In this document: one piece after another, positions 26,217 to 34,247 of the stretch
How positions within the stretch are numbered: the stretch's first letter is position 1
Layout of the letters: each line of letters opens with the position of its first letter
Source: Pseudolabrys sp035718275
GTDB lineage: Bacteria > Pseudomonadota > Alphaproteobacteria > Rhizobiales > Xanthobacteraceae
Reading direction: 5' to 3'
NCBI GenBank assembly: GCA_035718275.1
Contig: DASTHI010000033.1
Span: 1 to 64,000, forward strand
Length of the DNA stretch: 64,000 bases
The notes under the pieces: generated by a model
Seen by the model: the letters and a program-made list of their open reading frames with translations, nothing else
The model's database searches: none
What the model was told of the DNA's origin: nothing
Position numbers and translations under genes: made by a program

Positions 26217-26231
26217 TAAAATTTGCCTAAG
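26217..26231 (-). promoter_or_regulatory. Candidate CtrA box upstream of sciP
   Basis: In plus-strand terms TTAA at 26217, AATTTGC, then CTAA at 26228, one mismatch from consensus. It lies 60 bp before the sciP ATG. It is interlocked with a degenerate FlbD-like motif (CCGGC, six bases, TTTGCC, 26212-26228). CtrA activates sciP in Caulobacter. Confidence 0.5.
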
Positions 26232-26253
26232 CATGGGAAATACATCGGCCGTA

Positions 26254-26278
26254 TCCGATAACCTTTTGGTTACGGATG
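26254..26278 (-). terminator. Hairpin downstream of flgD, possible terminator
   Basis: Arms ATCCG-TAACC and GGTTA-CGGAT pair with a single bulged A around a TTTT loop. It is located 55 bp after the flgD stop, before the sciP promoter. There is no strong T-tract on the minus strand, so it may be a weak terminator or a regulator site. Confidence 0.4.
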
Positions 26279-26332
26279 AACGCCACGCCAGCTGCCGAAT
26301 TACGCAGGCATGCGGTTGCGGTGATCGCTTAC

Positions 26333-27007
26333 CTACGGCTGCGGCTCGCTGTTCGGCCGCACAATTCGCTTAATCTGATCGAGGGTGAAGTTCTGCCCGT
26401 TGATTGAAAGTAGCGGCGTCTCTTGAGTGAGATCGACGGAGTCGACGACCGCCTGCACTTCCGTTGAGATGGCAACGGACTGCTTGTTGGCATCGACAGC
26501 CGTCGCGGTGAGTGTGTAGTTGCCATCCGGCCAGAGGCGGCCATCGTTGCCGCGCCCGTTCCAGGTAAATGTCTGCGTACCCGGATTAACCGAAATCGTC
26601 CCCGTGAACACGTTCTGCCCGATTGAGTCCTTGATCGTAATCGTCGCCGTCGACGGCTTTGCGACGTTCAGGCTCCAGTGCGCGGTGCTGTTTGTCAGCT
26701 GGGCGGTCGAGCCATCGACGACGACGGTCGCGCCAACATAGGCAAGCGCCGTGGTTGCCTGAGCGCTTTTCTCCAGCGCTACCAAGCTCGAGAGCTGGTC
26801 GTTCGACTTCATCTGCTGCTCGACCTGCGCGAATTGGACCAGCTGTTGCGTGAACTGGTTCGTGTCCAGCGGATCAAGCGGGTTCTGATTCCTCAATTGC
26901 GTCGTCAGCAGCTGAAGAAATGTGGTGAAATTGCTGGCAATCTCGATGCCGTCCAGCGACCTTGAAACCGATGCGCCGCCTGTTGCAGAGACTGGTGAAA
27001 TGGCCAT
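26333..27007 (-). CDS. flgD: Flagellar hook-capping protein FlgD
   Basis: A 224-residue scaffolding protein exported to cap the growing hook. The conserved N-terminus contains FTTFLQLLTTQLRNQNPLDP and TNQFTQQLVQFAQVEQQ. The C-terminal FlgD Ig/Tudor-like part includes FTWNGRGNDGRLWPDGNYT. It has no signal peptide, as expected for a type III substrate. It lies 9 bp after fliK and is probably cotranscribed from the sigma-54 promoter upstream of fliK. Confidence 0.95.
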   Translation of the reverse strand: MAISPVSATGGASVSRSLDGIEIASNFTTFLQLLTTQLRNQNPLDPLDTNQFTQQLVQFAQVEQQMKSNDQLSSLVALEKSAQATTALAYVGATVVVDGSTAQLTNSTAHWSLNVAKPSTATITIKDSIGQNVFTGTISVNPGTQTFTWNGRGNDGRLWPDGNYTLTATAVDANKQSVAISTEVQAVVDSVDLTQETPLLSINGQNFTLDQIKRIVRPNSEPQP

Positions 27008-27016
27008 GACCTGTCC

Positions 27017-28393
27017 TCACACGCGGATGTCGAGACTGACGCCGTGACCGAGCCGCCCAGGATAATTTTGCGGAATCTGGTCGATCGTCGAAACTTCATC
27101 AAGCGCGATCAGGTGGGCAGGATCGGAGTGCTCCTCCGCAAGCTGCTGACCAACGAATTTGTCGCGCAATGAGAATTGCAGGCCGTTATCCGACGTCTTC
27201 AATCCCGCTTCCTGCAAAGCGCGCTCAAGGCCGGAAGCGTCACGTCGCAGCAGGTCAAGTGTCTCTACCCGGTCGACGATCAGCCGAGAGGTGACCTTGC
27301 CGTCACGGTCGACGTCGAGGCGAACGTCGATGCGGCCAAGTTCAGGAGGATCAAGACGGATTTCGAAGCGGTTCTTCCCTGCATGCGCCTTTGCGGCAAT
27401 CTGGATTGCCACTCCCTCAAGCGGAACCGCAGCCGGCTGCGGACCGGGCTGAGACACCAGAGTGGCTGGGGCGGCTGCGTGTTGTGACGCGTGCGGCGTT
27501 GTTGTGACCGCCGGATGCACATCGGGGTTTGGGTTCGGCAGAGGCGAATCGGGTGCGTCGTCGCGGCGAGCGGCGGCATCGAGGACAACTCTATGGTCGC
27601 TGCTCGGCGCAGCCTGATTACGTGCCTGCTCGGCATCCACGCCGTTGTGGCTCGAAGAGGCCTTCAATTTTGCATCCGGCTGATGAGCGGTCGTGACACC
27701 GGTCTGCGCATCCGCGAGTTCGGCCAAGACATCCGGATGCAGATCGATTTGCGTGTCACCCTCGACGTTCTCAGCCTTTCCGGGCTGTTTGCCGGTGCTG
27801 ATCTTTGGCGGCACGTCGATTTCGGTTAGCAGAGCTTTATCCTTCAGCCCAGGGACCTGCAGGACGGGCTCGTCGGGCTCTGCGGAATTTTCGGGAACGG
27901 CCGGCTGCGTACTTGCTGCGACGGGAGTCGGAGCGGCATCGGGCGGCGAAGCGGTCAGTGCGGATGCATCGCAAGGAGGGGCGGCCGGATCCTTGGAATG
28001 CTGCTCGGCCTGTCCTTGTTGATCATCGGTGGGTTTGTTCTCGTCTGCTACCTTCAGAGTCGATTCTGCACTCGCCAACACCGTGTTCTCGATAGTGGTC
28101 CCGCCTTCGCTTTTTCCGGCTGTCTCGGCAACCTGATCGACGGGGGCAGGGGGCGGCTCGTCGGCATTCGCCTTGGCTGCGTTGCACTCGGGGCTTTTGA
28201 CCGGCCGCGAACTCCCGGGAAATGGCGGCTTCAGCTCGGATTGCGAGGCAGGTGCTTCGGGGGCTGCAGCGGTCTCCTGTAACAAGTCCTCGAACGGGGA
28301 AGGCGGACGTTCGGGGTTTTGAACGGCATGGGCAACACGCGGCAAATGGCGATCGGCAGCGTGAATTGTCGGATTGGACGCAACTTGCGGCAC
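27017..28393 (-). CDS. fliK: Flagellar hook-length control protein FliK
   Basis: A protein of about 458 residues. The first 300 residues are Pro/Ala/Asp/Gln-rich and low complexity, the ruler-like part. The C-terminal 130 residues match the Flg_hook domain, with KNRFEIRLDPPELGRIDVRL and LRRDASGLERALQEAGL. FliK measures hook length and switches export specificity. I chose GTG at 28393 because GGAGGT sits six bases upstream and a sigma-54 promoter lies just before it. An ATG at 28420 would start before the predicted transcript. Confidence 0.85.
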   Translation of the reverse strand: MPQVASNPTIHAADRHLPRVAHAVQNPERPPSPFEDLLQETAAAPEAPASQSELKPPFPGSSRPVKSPECNAAKANADEPPPAPVDQVAETAGKSEGGTTIENTVLASAESTLKVADENKPTDDQQGQAEQHSKDPAAPPCDASALTASPPDAAPTPVAASTQPAVPENSAEPDEPVLQVPGLKDKALLTEIDVPPKISTGKQPGKAENVEGDTQIDLHPDVLAELADAQTGVTTAHQPDAKLKASSSHNGVDAEQARNQAAPSSDHRVVLDAAARRDDAPDSPLPNPNPDVHPAVTTTPHASQHAAAPATLVSQPGPQPAAVPLEGVAIQIAAKAHAGKNRFEIRLDPPELGRIDVRLDVDRDGKVTSRLIVDRVETLDLLRRDASGLERALQEAGLKTSDNGLQFSLRDKFVGQQLAEEHSDPAHLIALDEVSTIDQIPQNYPGRLGHGVSLDIRV

Positions 28394-28414
28394 TGGCGGA
28401 CCTCCGGGATTTCC

Positions 28415-28441
28415 GCCCATCAGATTGCAATCGTCAGGCCA
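28415..28441 (-). promoter_or_regulatory. Sigma-54 (-24/-12) promoter for fliK-flgD
   Basis: On the minus strand CTGGCCTGACGATTGCA has GG and GC exactly 10 bases apart and matches the YTGGCACGR-N3-TTGCW consensus except for two bases. The predicted start of transcription is near 28415, leaving a 22-base leader that contains GGAGGT before the GTG of fliK. The activator would be FlbD. Confidence 0.7.
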
Positions 28442-28533
28442 GCTTGGTCCGGCCGAAATCTCATTGTTTTGCAGTCTGTTGGAAAGAGGGAGGGCACGAG
28501 CTATCTGCTGAAAGCAGGAACAATCGGCTGCGG

Positions 28534-28550
28534 AAGGCAAAAATTGCCGG
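28534..28550 (-). promoter_or_regulatory. FlbD-type palindrome (ftr-like) upstream of fliK
   Basis: Minus strand CCGGCAATTTTTGCC (28550 to 28536), the same pattern as at fliF and flhA. Its centre is about 127 bp upstream of the predicted sigma-54 start, a normal enhancer distance for NtrC-family activators. Confidence 0.68.
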
Positions 28551-28602
28551 CATTCCGCCTCACATTGCGCGCGAAGCGTACCCACCTATGGTAGTTAAAA
28601 TC

Positions 28603-29796
28603 ATGCGCAACAGCCTCGATCTCGATCAACCGCCGACGGATACCCGCGTTGTCGTTGCCATGTCGGGCGGCGTCGACTCATCCGTGACAGCTGCCCTGCT
28701 CAAAGCCGACGGCTACGAGGTCATTGGGGTTACGCTCCAGCTCTACGATCACGGCTCGGCCGTTCACCGCAAAGGCGCGTGCTGTGCCGGTCAGGACATT
28801 TACGATGCGCGCAGGGTTGCGGAGCGCATCGGCATTCCACACTACGTCCTCGACTATGAGAGCCGCTTCAAGGAAGCGGTGATTGATCGTTTCGCAGAGA
28901 GCTACATTCAGGGTGAGACCCCGGTGCCTTGCGTGGACTGCAATATGTCGATCAAGTTTCACGATCTGCTCATCACCGCGCGAGAGCTGGGTGCGCAGGT
29001 GCTGGCAACGGGACACTATGTGGCCTCGCGCGCACTGCCGGGAGGTGCACGCGCGCTTTATCGCGCGAGAGAGGAAGATCGCGATCAGAGTTATTTCTTG
29101 TTCGGCACCACCCGGGATCAACTCGATATTTTGCGATTTCCTTTGGGCGATCGCACCAAGGCAGAAACGCGCGAGCTTGCGCGGCGCTTCGGACTTGCGA
29201 TTGCCGAGAAGCACGACAGCCAGGATATCTGCTTTGTGCCGGCAGGCCACTACGCCGACATGATCGAACGGCTTAAGCCCGGCGCGGCGGAAGCGGGTGA
29301 GATTGTCGACGTCGACGGCCGGGTGCTGGGGCGTCACTCCGGCATCATTCACTTCACCGTAGGCCAGCGGCGCGGTTTGGGCATTGCCACCGGCTCGCCG
29401 CTTTACGTCGTTCGCCTTGAGGCGGAGAGCCGGCGAGTGGTTGTCGGACCACGCGAGGCGCTGCGAATGAGCCGCATCATGCTGCGCGACGTCAACTGGA
29501 TCGGCGACGACACGCTTGATCAGGCGCTTGGTAAGGAAGGCCGAGAGGTCTTTGTGAAGGTTCGCTCAACCCGGCCTCCGCAGGCTGCCTGGCTCCGGCG
29601 CGGCACAGCAGGCTACGAAGTCGAACTGGTCGAGGGAGAGCATGGCGTCTCGCCCGGCCAGGCTTGCGTATTCTATGACGGCGAAAAGGGCCAAGCTCGG
29701 CTGCTCGGCGGCGGTTTCATCAAGAGCGCGGTGCGGGCCGCGCAGCATGATCGGCCCGGGCGCGAGCAGGTCGCGTTGCCGGAAATGCGCGGTTAG
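28603..29796 (+). CDS. mnmA: tRNA-specific 2-thiouridylase MnmA
   Basis: A 397-residue enzyme that adds sulfur to U34 of tRNA for Lys, Glu and Gln, using ATP and persulfide from the sulfur relay. The PP-loop VVAMSGGVDSSVTAALL is at the N-terminus. The two catalytic cysteines are in TPVPCVDCNMSIKF and KHDSQDICFVP. A C-terminal beta-barrel follows. The ATG at 28603 is preferred; 28588 is possible. It is divergent from fliK. Confidence 0.95.
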   Translation: MRNSLDLDQPPTDTRVVVAMSGGVDSSVTAALLKADGYEVIGVTLQLYDHGSAVHRKGACCAGQDIYDARRVAERIGIPHYVLDYESRFKEAVIDRFAESYIQGETPVPCVDCNMSIKFHDLLITARELGAQVLATGHYVASRALPGGARALYRAREEDRDQSYFLFGTTRDQLDILRFPLGDRTKAETRELARRFGLAIAEKHDSQDICFVPAGHYADMIERLKPGAAEAGEIVDVDGRVLGRHSGIIHFTVGQRRGLGIATGSPLYVVRLEAESRRVVVGPREALRMSRIMLRDVNWIGDDTLDQALGKEGREVFVKVRSTRPPQAAWLRRGTAGYEVELVEGEHGVSPGQACVFYDGEKGQARLLGGGFIKSAVRAAQHDRPGREQVALPEMRG

Positions 29797-29803
29797 CTGC
29801 GTC

Positions 29804-30469
29804 GTGGGCGCGGACATCGACAAGTCGAGCGTTGAACGGGCCTATGCACGATGGGCGCCGGTTTATGATCTCGTCTTTGGTGCGGTGTTTGATGCTGGCC
29901 GGCGCGCGGCCATCGAAGCGGCTGAAAAGGCCTGCGGTGAAGGCGGTGGACGAATTCTGGAAGTTGGCGTCGGTACCGGCATATCCTTGCCCGATTATTC
30001 GCGTCAGAACACGATCGTCGGTATTGATCTTTCCGAGCCAATGTTGCGCAAGGCCCATGAGCGAGTGAGCGAAAAGGGACTTGCGAATGTCGAGGCACTG
30101 GCGGTGATGGATGCCGCGCGGATGGCGCTTCCAGACAATTCATTCGATGTCGTCGTTGCGCAATTTGTTATCACGGCTGTCCCCAATCCCGAGGCGACGC
30201 TCGACGAATTCGCGCGGGTGATCCGCCCCGGTGGAGAGATCGTGCTGGTGAATCACATCGGCGCCGAGGCCGGGCCTCGCCGCGTCTTCGAGCTCTGCTT
30301 TGCACCGGTGGCGCGCCGCCTCGGCTGGCGGCCGGAGTTCCGATTCGGCCGCCTATCCGACTGGGCGCAACGTCACGCCGGCGTGCGGCTGCTGGAACAG
30401 CGACCCATGCCGCCGCTTGGGCACTTTTCGCTGATCCGATTTCAACGGCTCGCTGCCGAAGCTGCGTAG
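29804..30469 (+). CDS. pmtA: Phosphatidylethanolamine N-methyltransferase, Rhodobacter type
   Basis: A 221-residue class I SAM methyltransferase. RAYARWAPVYDLVFGAVFDA at the N-terminus, SAM motif ILEVGVGTGISLPDY, motif GIDLSEPMLRKA, then FDVVVAQFVITAVPNPEATL and PMPPLGHFSLIRF are characteristic of PmtA, which makes phosphatidylcholine by successive methylation. It starts with GTG 7 bp after the mnmA stop and is probably cotranscribed. It acts at the inner membrane surface. Confidence 0.88.
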   Translation: MGADIDKSSVERAYARWAPVYDLVFGAVFDAGRRAAIEAAEKACGEGGGRILEVGVGTGISLPDYSRQNTIVGIDLSEPMLRKAHERVSEKGLANVEALAVMDAARMALPDNSFDVVVAQFVITAVPNPEATLDEFARVIRPGGEIVLVNHIGAEAGPRRVFELCFAPVARRLGWRPEFRFGRLSDWAQRHAGVRLLEQRPMPPLGHFSLIRFQRLAAEAA

Positions 30470-30534
30470 GCGCGGAACTCACCTTCGCGCCCGCTCGTTA
30501 TCTTTTCCACTGATGGCGAATAGGGAATTGAGCG

Positions 30535-30894
30535 GTGCAGGCAATTCGCGTTCTCGGCATTATAGTCTTGTTTTTCTCGCTGGTGAATCTCGCCTATTCG
30601 CAGGCGCCGCCATCGCCAAATCCGCCTGTTGCTCCCAAAACCGAACAGCTCGATCCCAAAGCGTGCGCGAACTCGGACACGCATGACACCACAGGGAAGG
30701 GCGGGGACAAGAGGGATCTCGACACCCGGAGCAACGAGGACCTGAGCGACAAGCTTGCCCAGTCCGGGGGCGTGATTTGTCCCCCCGCGCATGTAGATCC
30801 CGAGATCAGGCAGCCGACCCCGCGGGGAGGCACCATGAAGGTCATTCCGCCGCCCGGAAGCCCCGGAGGCGATCAATCCGTTCAGCCAAAATAG
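30535..30894 (+). CDS. Small secreted proline-rich protein
   Basis: A 119-residue protein with a signal peptide (VLGIIVLFFSLVNLAYSQ) and a Pro/Gly/Asp-rich mature part with two cysteines (DPKACANS and GGVICPPAH) that could pair in the periplasm. It starts with GTG at 30535. No known domain is recognised. Confidence 0.65.
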   Translation: MQAIRVLGIIVLFFSLVNLAYSQAPPSPNPPVAPKTEQLDPKACANSDTHDTTGKGGDKRDLDTRSNEDLSDKLAQSGGVICPPAHVDPEIRQPTPRGGTMKVIPPPGSPGGDQSVQPK

Positions 30895-30970
30895 ACCGTG
30901 GGGATGCCGTTGCTTGACAGTGTTTGCTGCAGCTTCCTATATCGCGCTCATTCCGGTCGGTTTTCGGAAT

Positions 30971-31047
30971 GGCGGGGTAGCTCAGCTGGTTAGAGCAGCG
31001 GAATCATAATCCGGAGGTCGGGGGTTCGAGTCCCTCCCCCGCTACCA
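30971..31047 (+). tRNA. tRNA-Met (elongator, anticodon CAT)
   Basis: A 77-base cloverleaf with encoded CCA. Acceptor GGCGGGG pairs with CCCCGCT, the D arm is GCTC/GAGC, and the loop ATCATAA gives CAT. It resembles the elongator methionine tRNA of Rhizobiales rather than initiator tRNA. Ile2 (lysidine) identity cannot be fully excluded from sequence. One anticodon-stem closing pair (G-G) looks mismatched. Confidence 0.9.
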
Positions 31048-31279
31048 ATTTCAGGCTAAGCGTCGATGTAAAAATATAAGACGGGTTGCTAAAGATCTCG
31101 ATCCTGGCAACCGATGCGATCCCGCCAACATTGGTCTGTCGCAGTTCTTGCGAAGATCCGGGGCAAATTACGACGAAGCAAAGCAACCAGACTACGTCGC
31201 GCGAAACGGGCGACTGAATTGGCTTTGCAGTCTGCATCGGCATTGCGTCGCATGACAATCGCGAGAGATAACTGAGGGA

Positions 31280-31807
31280 CTATCTCCGGCCCTGCGCGAA
31301 GACGTGCCTCATGACGAGCCGTTGTTGTCCGGGAGGTGTGACGTCTCGAAAGCCAGCCTTCTGAAAAGTCGCGGGCGACCCCATGTAGGTATACAAACGA
31401 GATCCGGGTTCGACGGGATAGCCCTCAACGACATTTGCGCCTTGAGACCGGGCATAATCTCGTGCAGCTTTGAGAAGTCCAAGGGTCAGTTGTCTACGTC
31501 TGAAGTGACGATCGACGAAAAAACACACTACTGACCAAACTGGCACTTCGTCGATTCGTGAAAGCGCCTTGTAACGCTCAAGACCTTTGTAGGTCTCACG
31601 AGGTGCGATCGAACACCAGCCCACTGGTTGCTCCCTAGCATATGCAAGAACGCCGACTGGTACACCGTCCTTAACCAACTTCTTCAGCTCGGCGGCTCGG
31701 GTTTCTTTGGTGGATTTTTGATACTCGGCGCTCTTCATCCTCCAGCGCATGCAAGAGCAATAACCGAACTTGCCGTGGCACGCCGCAAACAACGTGACAT
31801 CGGGCAA
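31280..31807 (-). CDS. GNAT acetyltransferase, probably frameshifted at its 5' end
   Basis: The reading frame encodes about 175 residues with GNAT features (GVPVGVLAYAREQPVGWCSI, then VWSVVCFFVDRHFRRRQLTL and ANVVEGYPVEP). It opens only with a TTG and lacks the usual first 20 residues. A neighbouring frame from ATG 31851 encodes MQAPEIKYQVLPATP, which looks like that missing start. A one- or two-base shift near 31810-31820 therefore seems to split the gene. Either a pseudogene or an error in the sequence would explain this. The substrate is unknown. Confidence 0.6.
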   Translation of the reverse strand: MPDVTLFAACHGKFGYCSCMRWRMKSAEYQKSTKETRAAELKKLVKDGVPVGVLAYAREQPVGWCSIAPRETYKGLERYKALSRIDEVPVWSVVCFFVDRHFRRRQLTLGLLKAARDYARSQGANVVEGYPVEPGSRLYTYMGSPATFQKAGFRDVTPPGQQRLVMRHVFAQGRR

Positions 31808-31857
31808 GGAGTCGCTGGTAACACCTGATACTTGATTTCAGGCGCTTGCATGCACAT

Positions 31858-32126
31858 TCGATTAAGGGGACACTTCCTGCAGTACGACGAAATTTCCTCG
31901 TGCCGATGGCGGCCAACTTAGATGAGGCCGCAGGTACGATGCGAGAGCCAAATGGTGGATCACCAATAAATCCGCGGGCGTTTAAAGTCTCAGGCAAGAT
32001 TATTCAGCCAAAATCGCGCCGCCTCTGAAAAATTTCACTGCGGCAGAGATTCTCAGAAGCAGGTTGAACTCCTTACAGAAAACGATGCTTGCGGTCGTGC
32101 AAGCCTGTGGAGCGAGCTTCGAAATT
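31858..32126. other. Non-coding stretch with no supported gene
   Basis: About 270 bp between the GNAT gene and the dioxygenase gene. Frames here are short and lack domain or codon support. Base composition is less GC-rich than the rest of the window. Confidence 0.4.
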
Positions 32127-32735
32127 CTACCGAACGTCGAGTACGAAATCGAAACCTCCAGCCAGCCCATCGCCGGCGTCTGCGACCTTCATCAGCAATT
32201 CGCGCCGGAAGAGGCCATCACGGGCATTTGCAGGTTCGTTTGGGAAATATAGCTGCGTCGTTAACAGGCGGCTGCCTGGCGCTTGAACCTTGAAATGATA
32301 GTGCCGCGTTCGACCGGAGTAGGCCGCAGGCACGATAGTGCGAAAACGAAAGCCGCCGTCGTGCCCGGTGATGACATGGCCGCGATATCGGAAACCGGTG
32401 TTGTCGTATTCGCCCGTTTCGTCGGCATGCCAGAGATCGACAACCGCTCCGCTAAGCGGGCGGCAGTGCCTCGTCAGCACGAGCCCGGAAAGCTCAAAGG
32501 GGCGGCCTCGAGAGCCACGCTCACGAAGGTCGCTGCGTTCAGGCGACTTGGGTTTGAAAAACGGCCCTTCGGTCTGTCGAACCGTCGGTTCATCGTTATC
32601 CTGACATGAAGGCGTCGGCGCGAGTTCCTGTGCCAGGACGGCGTCCAAAGAGAACAGTTCCCACCCCGCAGCAAAGATGCCCGAATTGAGCAGAAATCGG
32701 CGGCGAGTTGATTTCGATGTTTTGTTCAGGGCCAT
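32127..32735 (-). CDS. Tat-exported intradiol ring-cleavage dioxygenase
   Basis: A 202-residue member of the protocatechuate 3,4-dioxygenase-like family, which splits catechol-type rings with non-haem Fe(III). A Tat signal (KSTRRRFLLNSGIFAAGWEL) begins the protein. Then come VRQTEGPFFKPKSPERSDL, DLWHADETGEYDNTGFRY and PAAYSGRTRHYHFKVQ. All four Fe ligands expected (two Tyr, two His in the last two blocks) are present. It is short and single-domain, as in extracellular members. The natural substrate is unknown, and there is no associated pathway operon. Confidence 0.85.
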   Translation of the reverse strand: MALNKTSKSTRRRFLLNSGIFAAGWELFSLDAVLAQELAPTPSCQDNDEPTVRQTEGPFFKPKSPERSDLRERGSRGRPFELSGLVLTRHCRPLSGAVVDLWHADETGEYDNTGFRYRGHVITGHDGGFRFRTIVPAAYSGRTRHYHFKVQAPGSRLLTTQLYFPNEPANARDGLFRRELLMKVADAGDGLAGGFDFVLDVR

Positions 32736-33134
32736 AGTCCAAGCTCTTGGTTGTGCGACAGAACGTCCGCCGTCTCTTGAGCAGGATTTTAGCTCAAGCG
32801 ATCGATCTAAGCCCTCACTTTTCCGTCAGTTCCCAGGCGCACACCCCGCTCTCATGTTTTGGATCAACAGCATCAACCTCGAGAAAAACTGCAAAACTGG
32901 GCGGTTACGTTCCGGCAATGGAGCCAGTTCCTCATTCGTTGATCGCTGCTGGATTTGTTCCGATGTGGGCTCGAGCTGCCCTTATAGCTGCGTTTCATGA
33001 AGAAGATTCTCAAGTCGTGCTCCAGCCTTGAGAAAGATCAAAGCACTCATGACTTAGAGGGCTGATGTTTCGAACGGTGTTCTCCTCGCAAGGTGAGCAT
33101 CACGATTCAATGCGTCGCCAAAAAAGAGACCGTG
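32736..33134. other. 400-bp gap without a supported gene
   Basis: Only short frames without recognisable domains are seen. The region is relatively AT-rich and may contain a decayed gene and the promoters of the dioxygenase and zinc-ribbon genes. Confidence 0.4.
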
Positions 33135-33356
33135 ATGACAACTGTCGCGTCAGTTCTGCCTTCAACAACATGTACCAGGTGTGGCACGCTTTTGATCTCT
33201 CCCGACTGGTCGGAAAACGAGGACGGAAGAGCCATTTGCATCTGGAGCTGTCCTGTGTGCGGACATGAATTTCAGACGACAGAGAATGTCGTGGGGCCAA
33301 AGTTGTCCGATACTGAACTTGCCGAGGAGTTCTTCCCGAATCTTCTGGTTGGATGA
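33135..33356 (+). CDS. Small zinc-ribbon protein
   Basis: A 73-residue protein with two CxxC pairs, TCTRCGTLL and SCPVCGHEF, 25 residues apart, which is a classic zinc ribbon, then an acidic tail LSDTELAEEFFPNLLVG. The ATG at 33135 follows AAGAGA. Similar tiny ribbons occur in Bradyrhizobium genomes without known function. It precedes the cyclic-nucleotide-binding gene by 160 bp. Confidence 0.7.
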   Translation: MTTVASVLPSTTCTRCGTLLISPDWSENEDGRAICIWSCPVCGHEFQTTENVVGPKLSDTELAEEFFPNLLVG

Positions 33357-33516
33357 TTCGGCAGAAAACGGCGCTTGGTCAATCGAGGTAGTAATCGACC
33401 GGCCCCATTCGGCTGTCATTGCCGCCCACGAAATAAAATCAGCTCGGGTGAACTGCCTCACACTCAGACGTTGGATGGCGGCTTTATATTCTATAGGTGA
33501 TGAAGTGGAGGCGCCC

Positions 33517-34017
33517 ATGTCGACCGCCTACGCCGAAAGCATCGCCATCGAGAAGAGGTTTGCAGCTCTTCCTCTCGCAATCCATAATGCGGGAGATACC
33601 GTGCTCTCTGCCGGCTCGAAAACCGGACGGCTTTTGATCCTCGCGAAAGGCACCGTCACCGTTGTCAGGGAAGGCATTGAGATCGCCAGGGTGACGGAGC
33701 CGGGTGCGGTTTTCGGCGAAATTTCAGCCTTGTTGAATCAGCCGCACTCGGCGGACGTGAGCGCCGTCGATACGTGCGCGTTTCACGTTGCCAAAGCGGC
33801 AGCGCTGCGCGACCCCGATACTCTATATCATGTGGCTTCGATCCTCGCGCGGCGACTCGACGGAGCCAATCACACCGTCGCCGAGCTGAGAAATCAGATC
33901 CGTGACGGACACCCGCACAATGTGATCAGCAGGACAGTTGACAAAATTGAAGTACTGTTAAGCGCGAGCGGTGCCAGCCTGGTCTACGCCGGATACCCGT
34001 ACGATCCGTACGCTTGA
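33517..34017 (+). CDS. Stand-alone cyclic-nucleotide-binding domain protein
   Basis: A 166-residue protein. Residues about 20-120 form a Crp/Fnr-type cNMP-binding jelly roll (GRLLILAKGTVTVVREGIEI, then TEPGAVFGEISALLNQPHSA with the phosphate-binding GE). No HTH follows: the C-terminal 45 residues are helical and end in YAGYPYDPYA. It therefore cannot be a classical DNA-binding Crp protein. GGAGG precedes the ATG by five bases. Confidence 0.8.
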   Translation: MSTAYAESIAIEKRFAALPLAIHNAGDTVLSAGSKTGRLLILAKGTVTVVREGIEIARVTEPGAVFGEISALLNQPHSADVSAVDTCAFHVAKAAALRDPDTLYHVASILARRLDGANHTVAELRNQIRDGHPHNVISRTVDKIEVLLSASGASLVYAGYPYDPYA

Positions 34018-34247
34018 GCGCGCAGCTCGATCACTGCAGAAAACAGTATCGTATCTCCTAGATCATGCGATCGAAGGCCGGAACCTGCTACCGATTACGT
34101 TGAAGAAGAAAAGATAAAGTACTGCCTTCGGACACATTTTTTCCATCAAATGGTTGCTCCTGGCTTTGGAGGATGGAACAATCTTCGTCCTTCGTCATAA
34201 ATATGCATATGCTGCCCGCTGTGGCCGCCTAGCAAAGGATACCTTTG

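Noticed and set aside
28420..28585. Longer N-terminus for FliK
   Set aside because: The added residues are Cys/Arg-rich without similarity and the region contains the sigma-54 promoter.
31004..31258. Minus-strand reading frame ending in GEGLEPPTSGL overlapping tRNA-Met
   Set aside because: It runs through the tRNA; the C-terminal string is a well-known artefact of translating tRNA antisense sequence.
34084..34100. Partial copy of the tRNA-Met 3' end (CTGCTACCGATT) as a possible attachment repeat
   Set aside because: Only about nine of eleven bases match and it stops short of the T arm; chance similarity is likely and no integrase is present.
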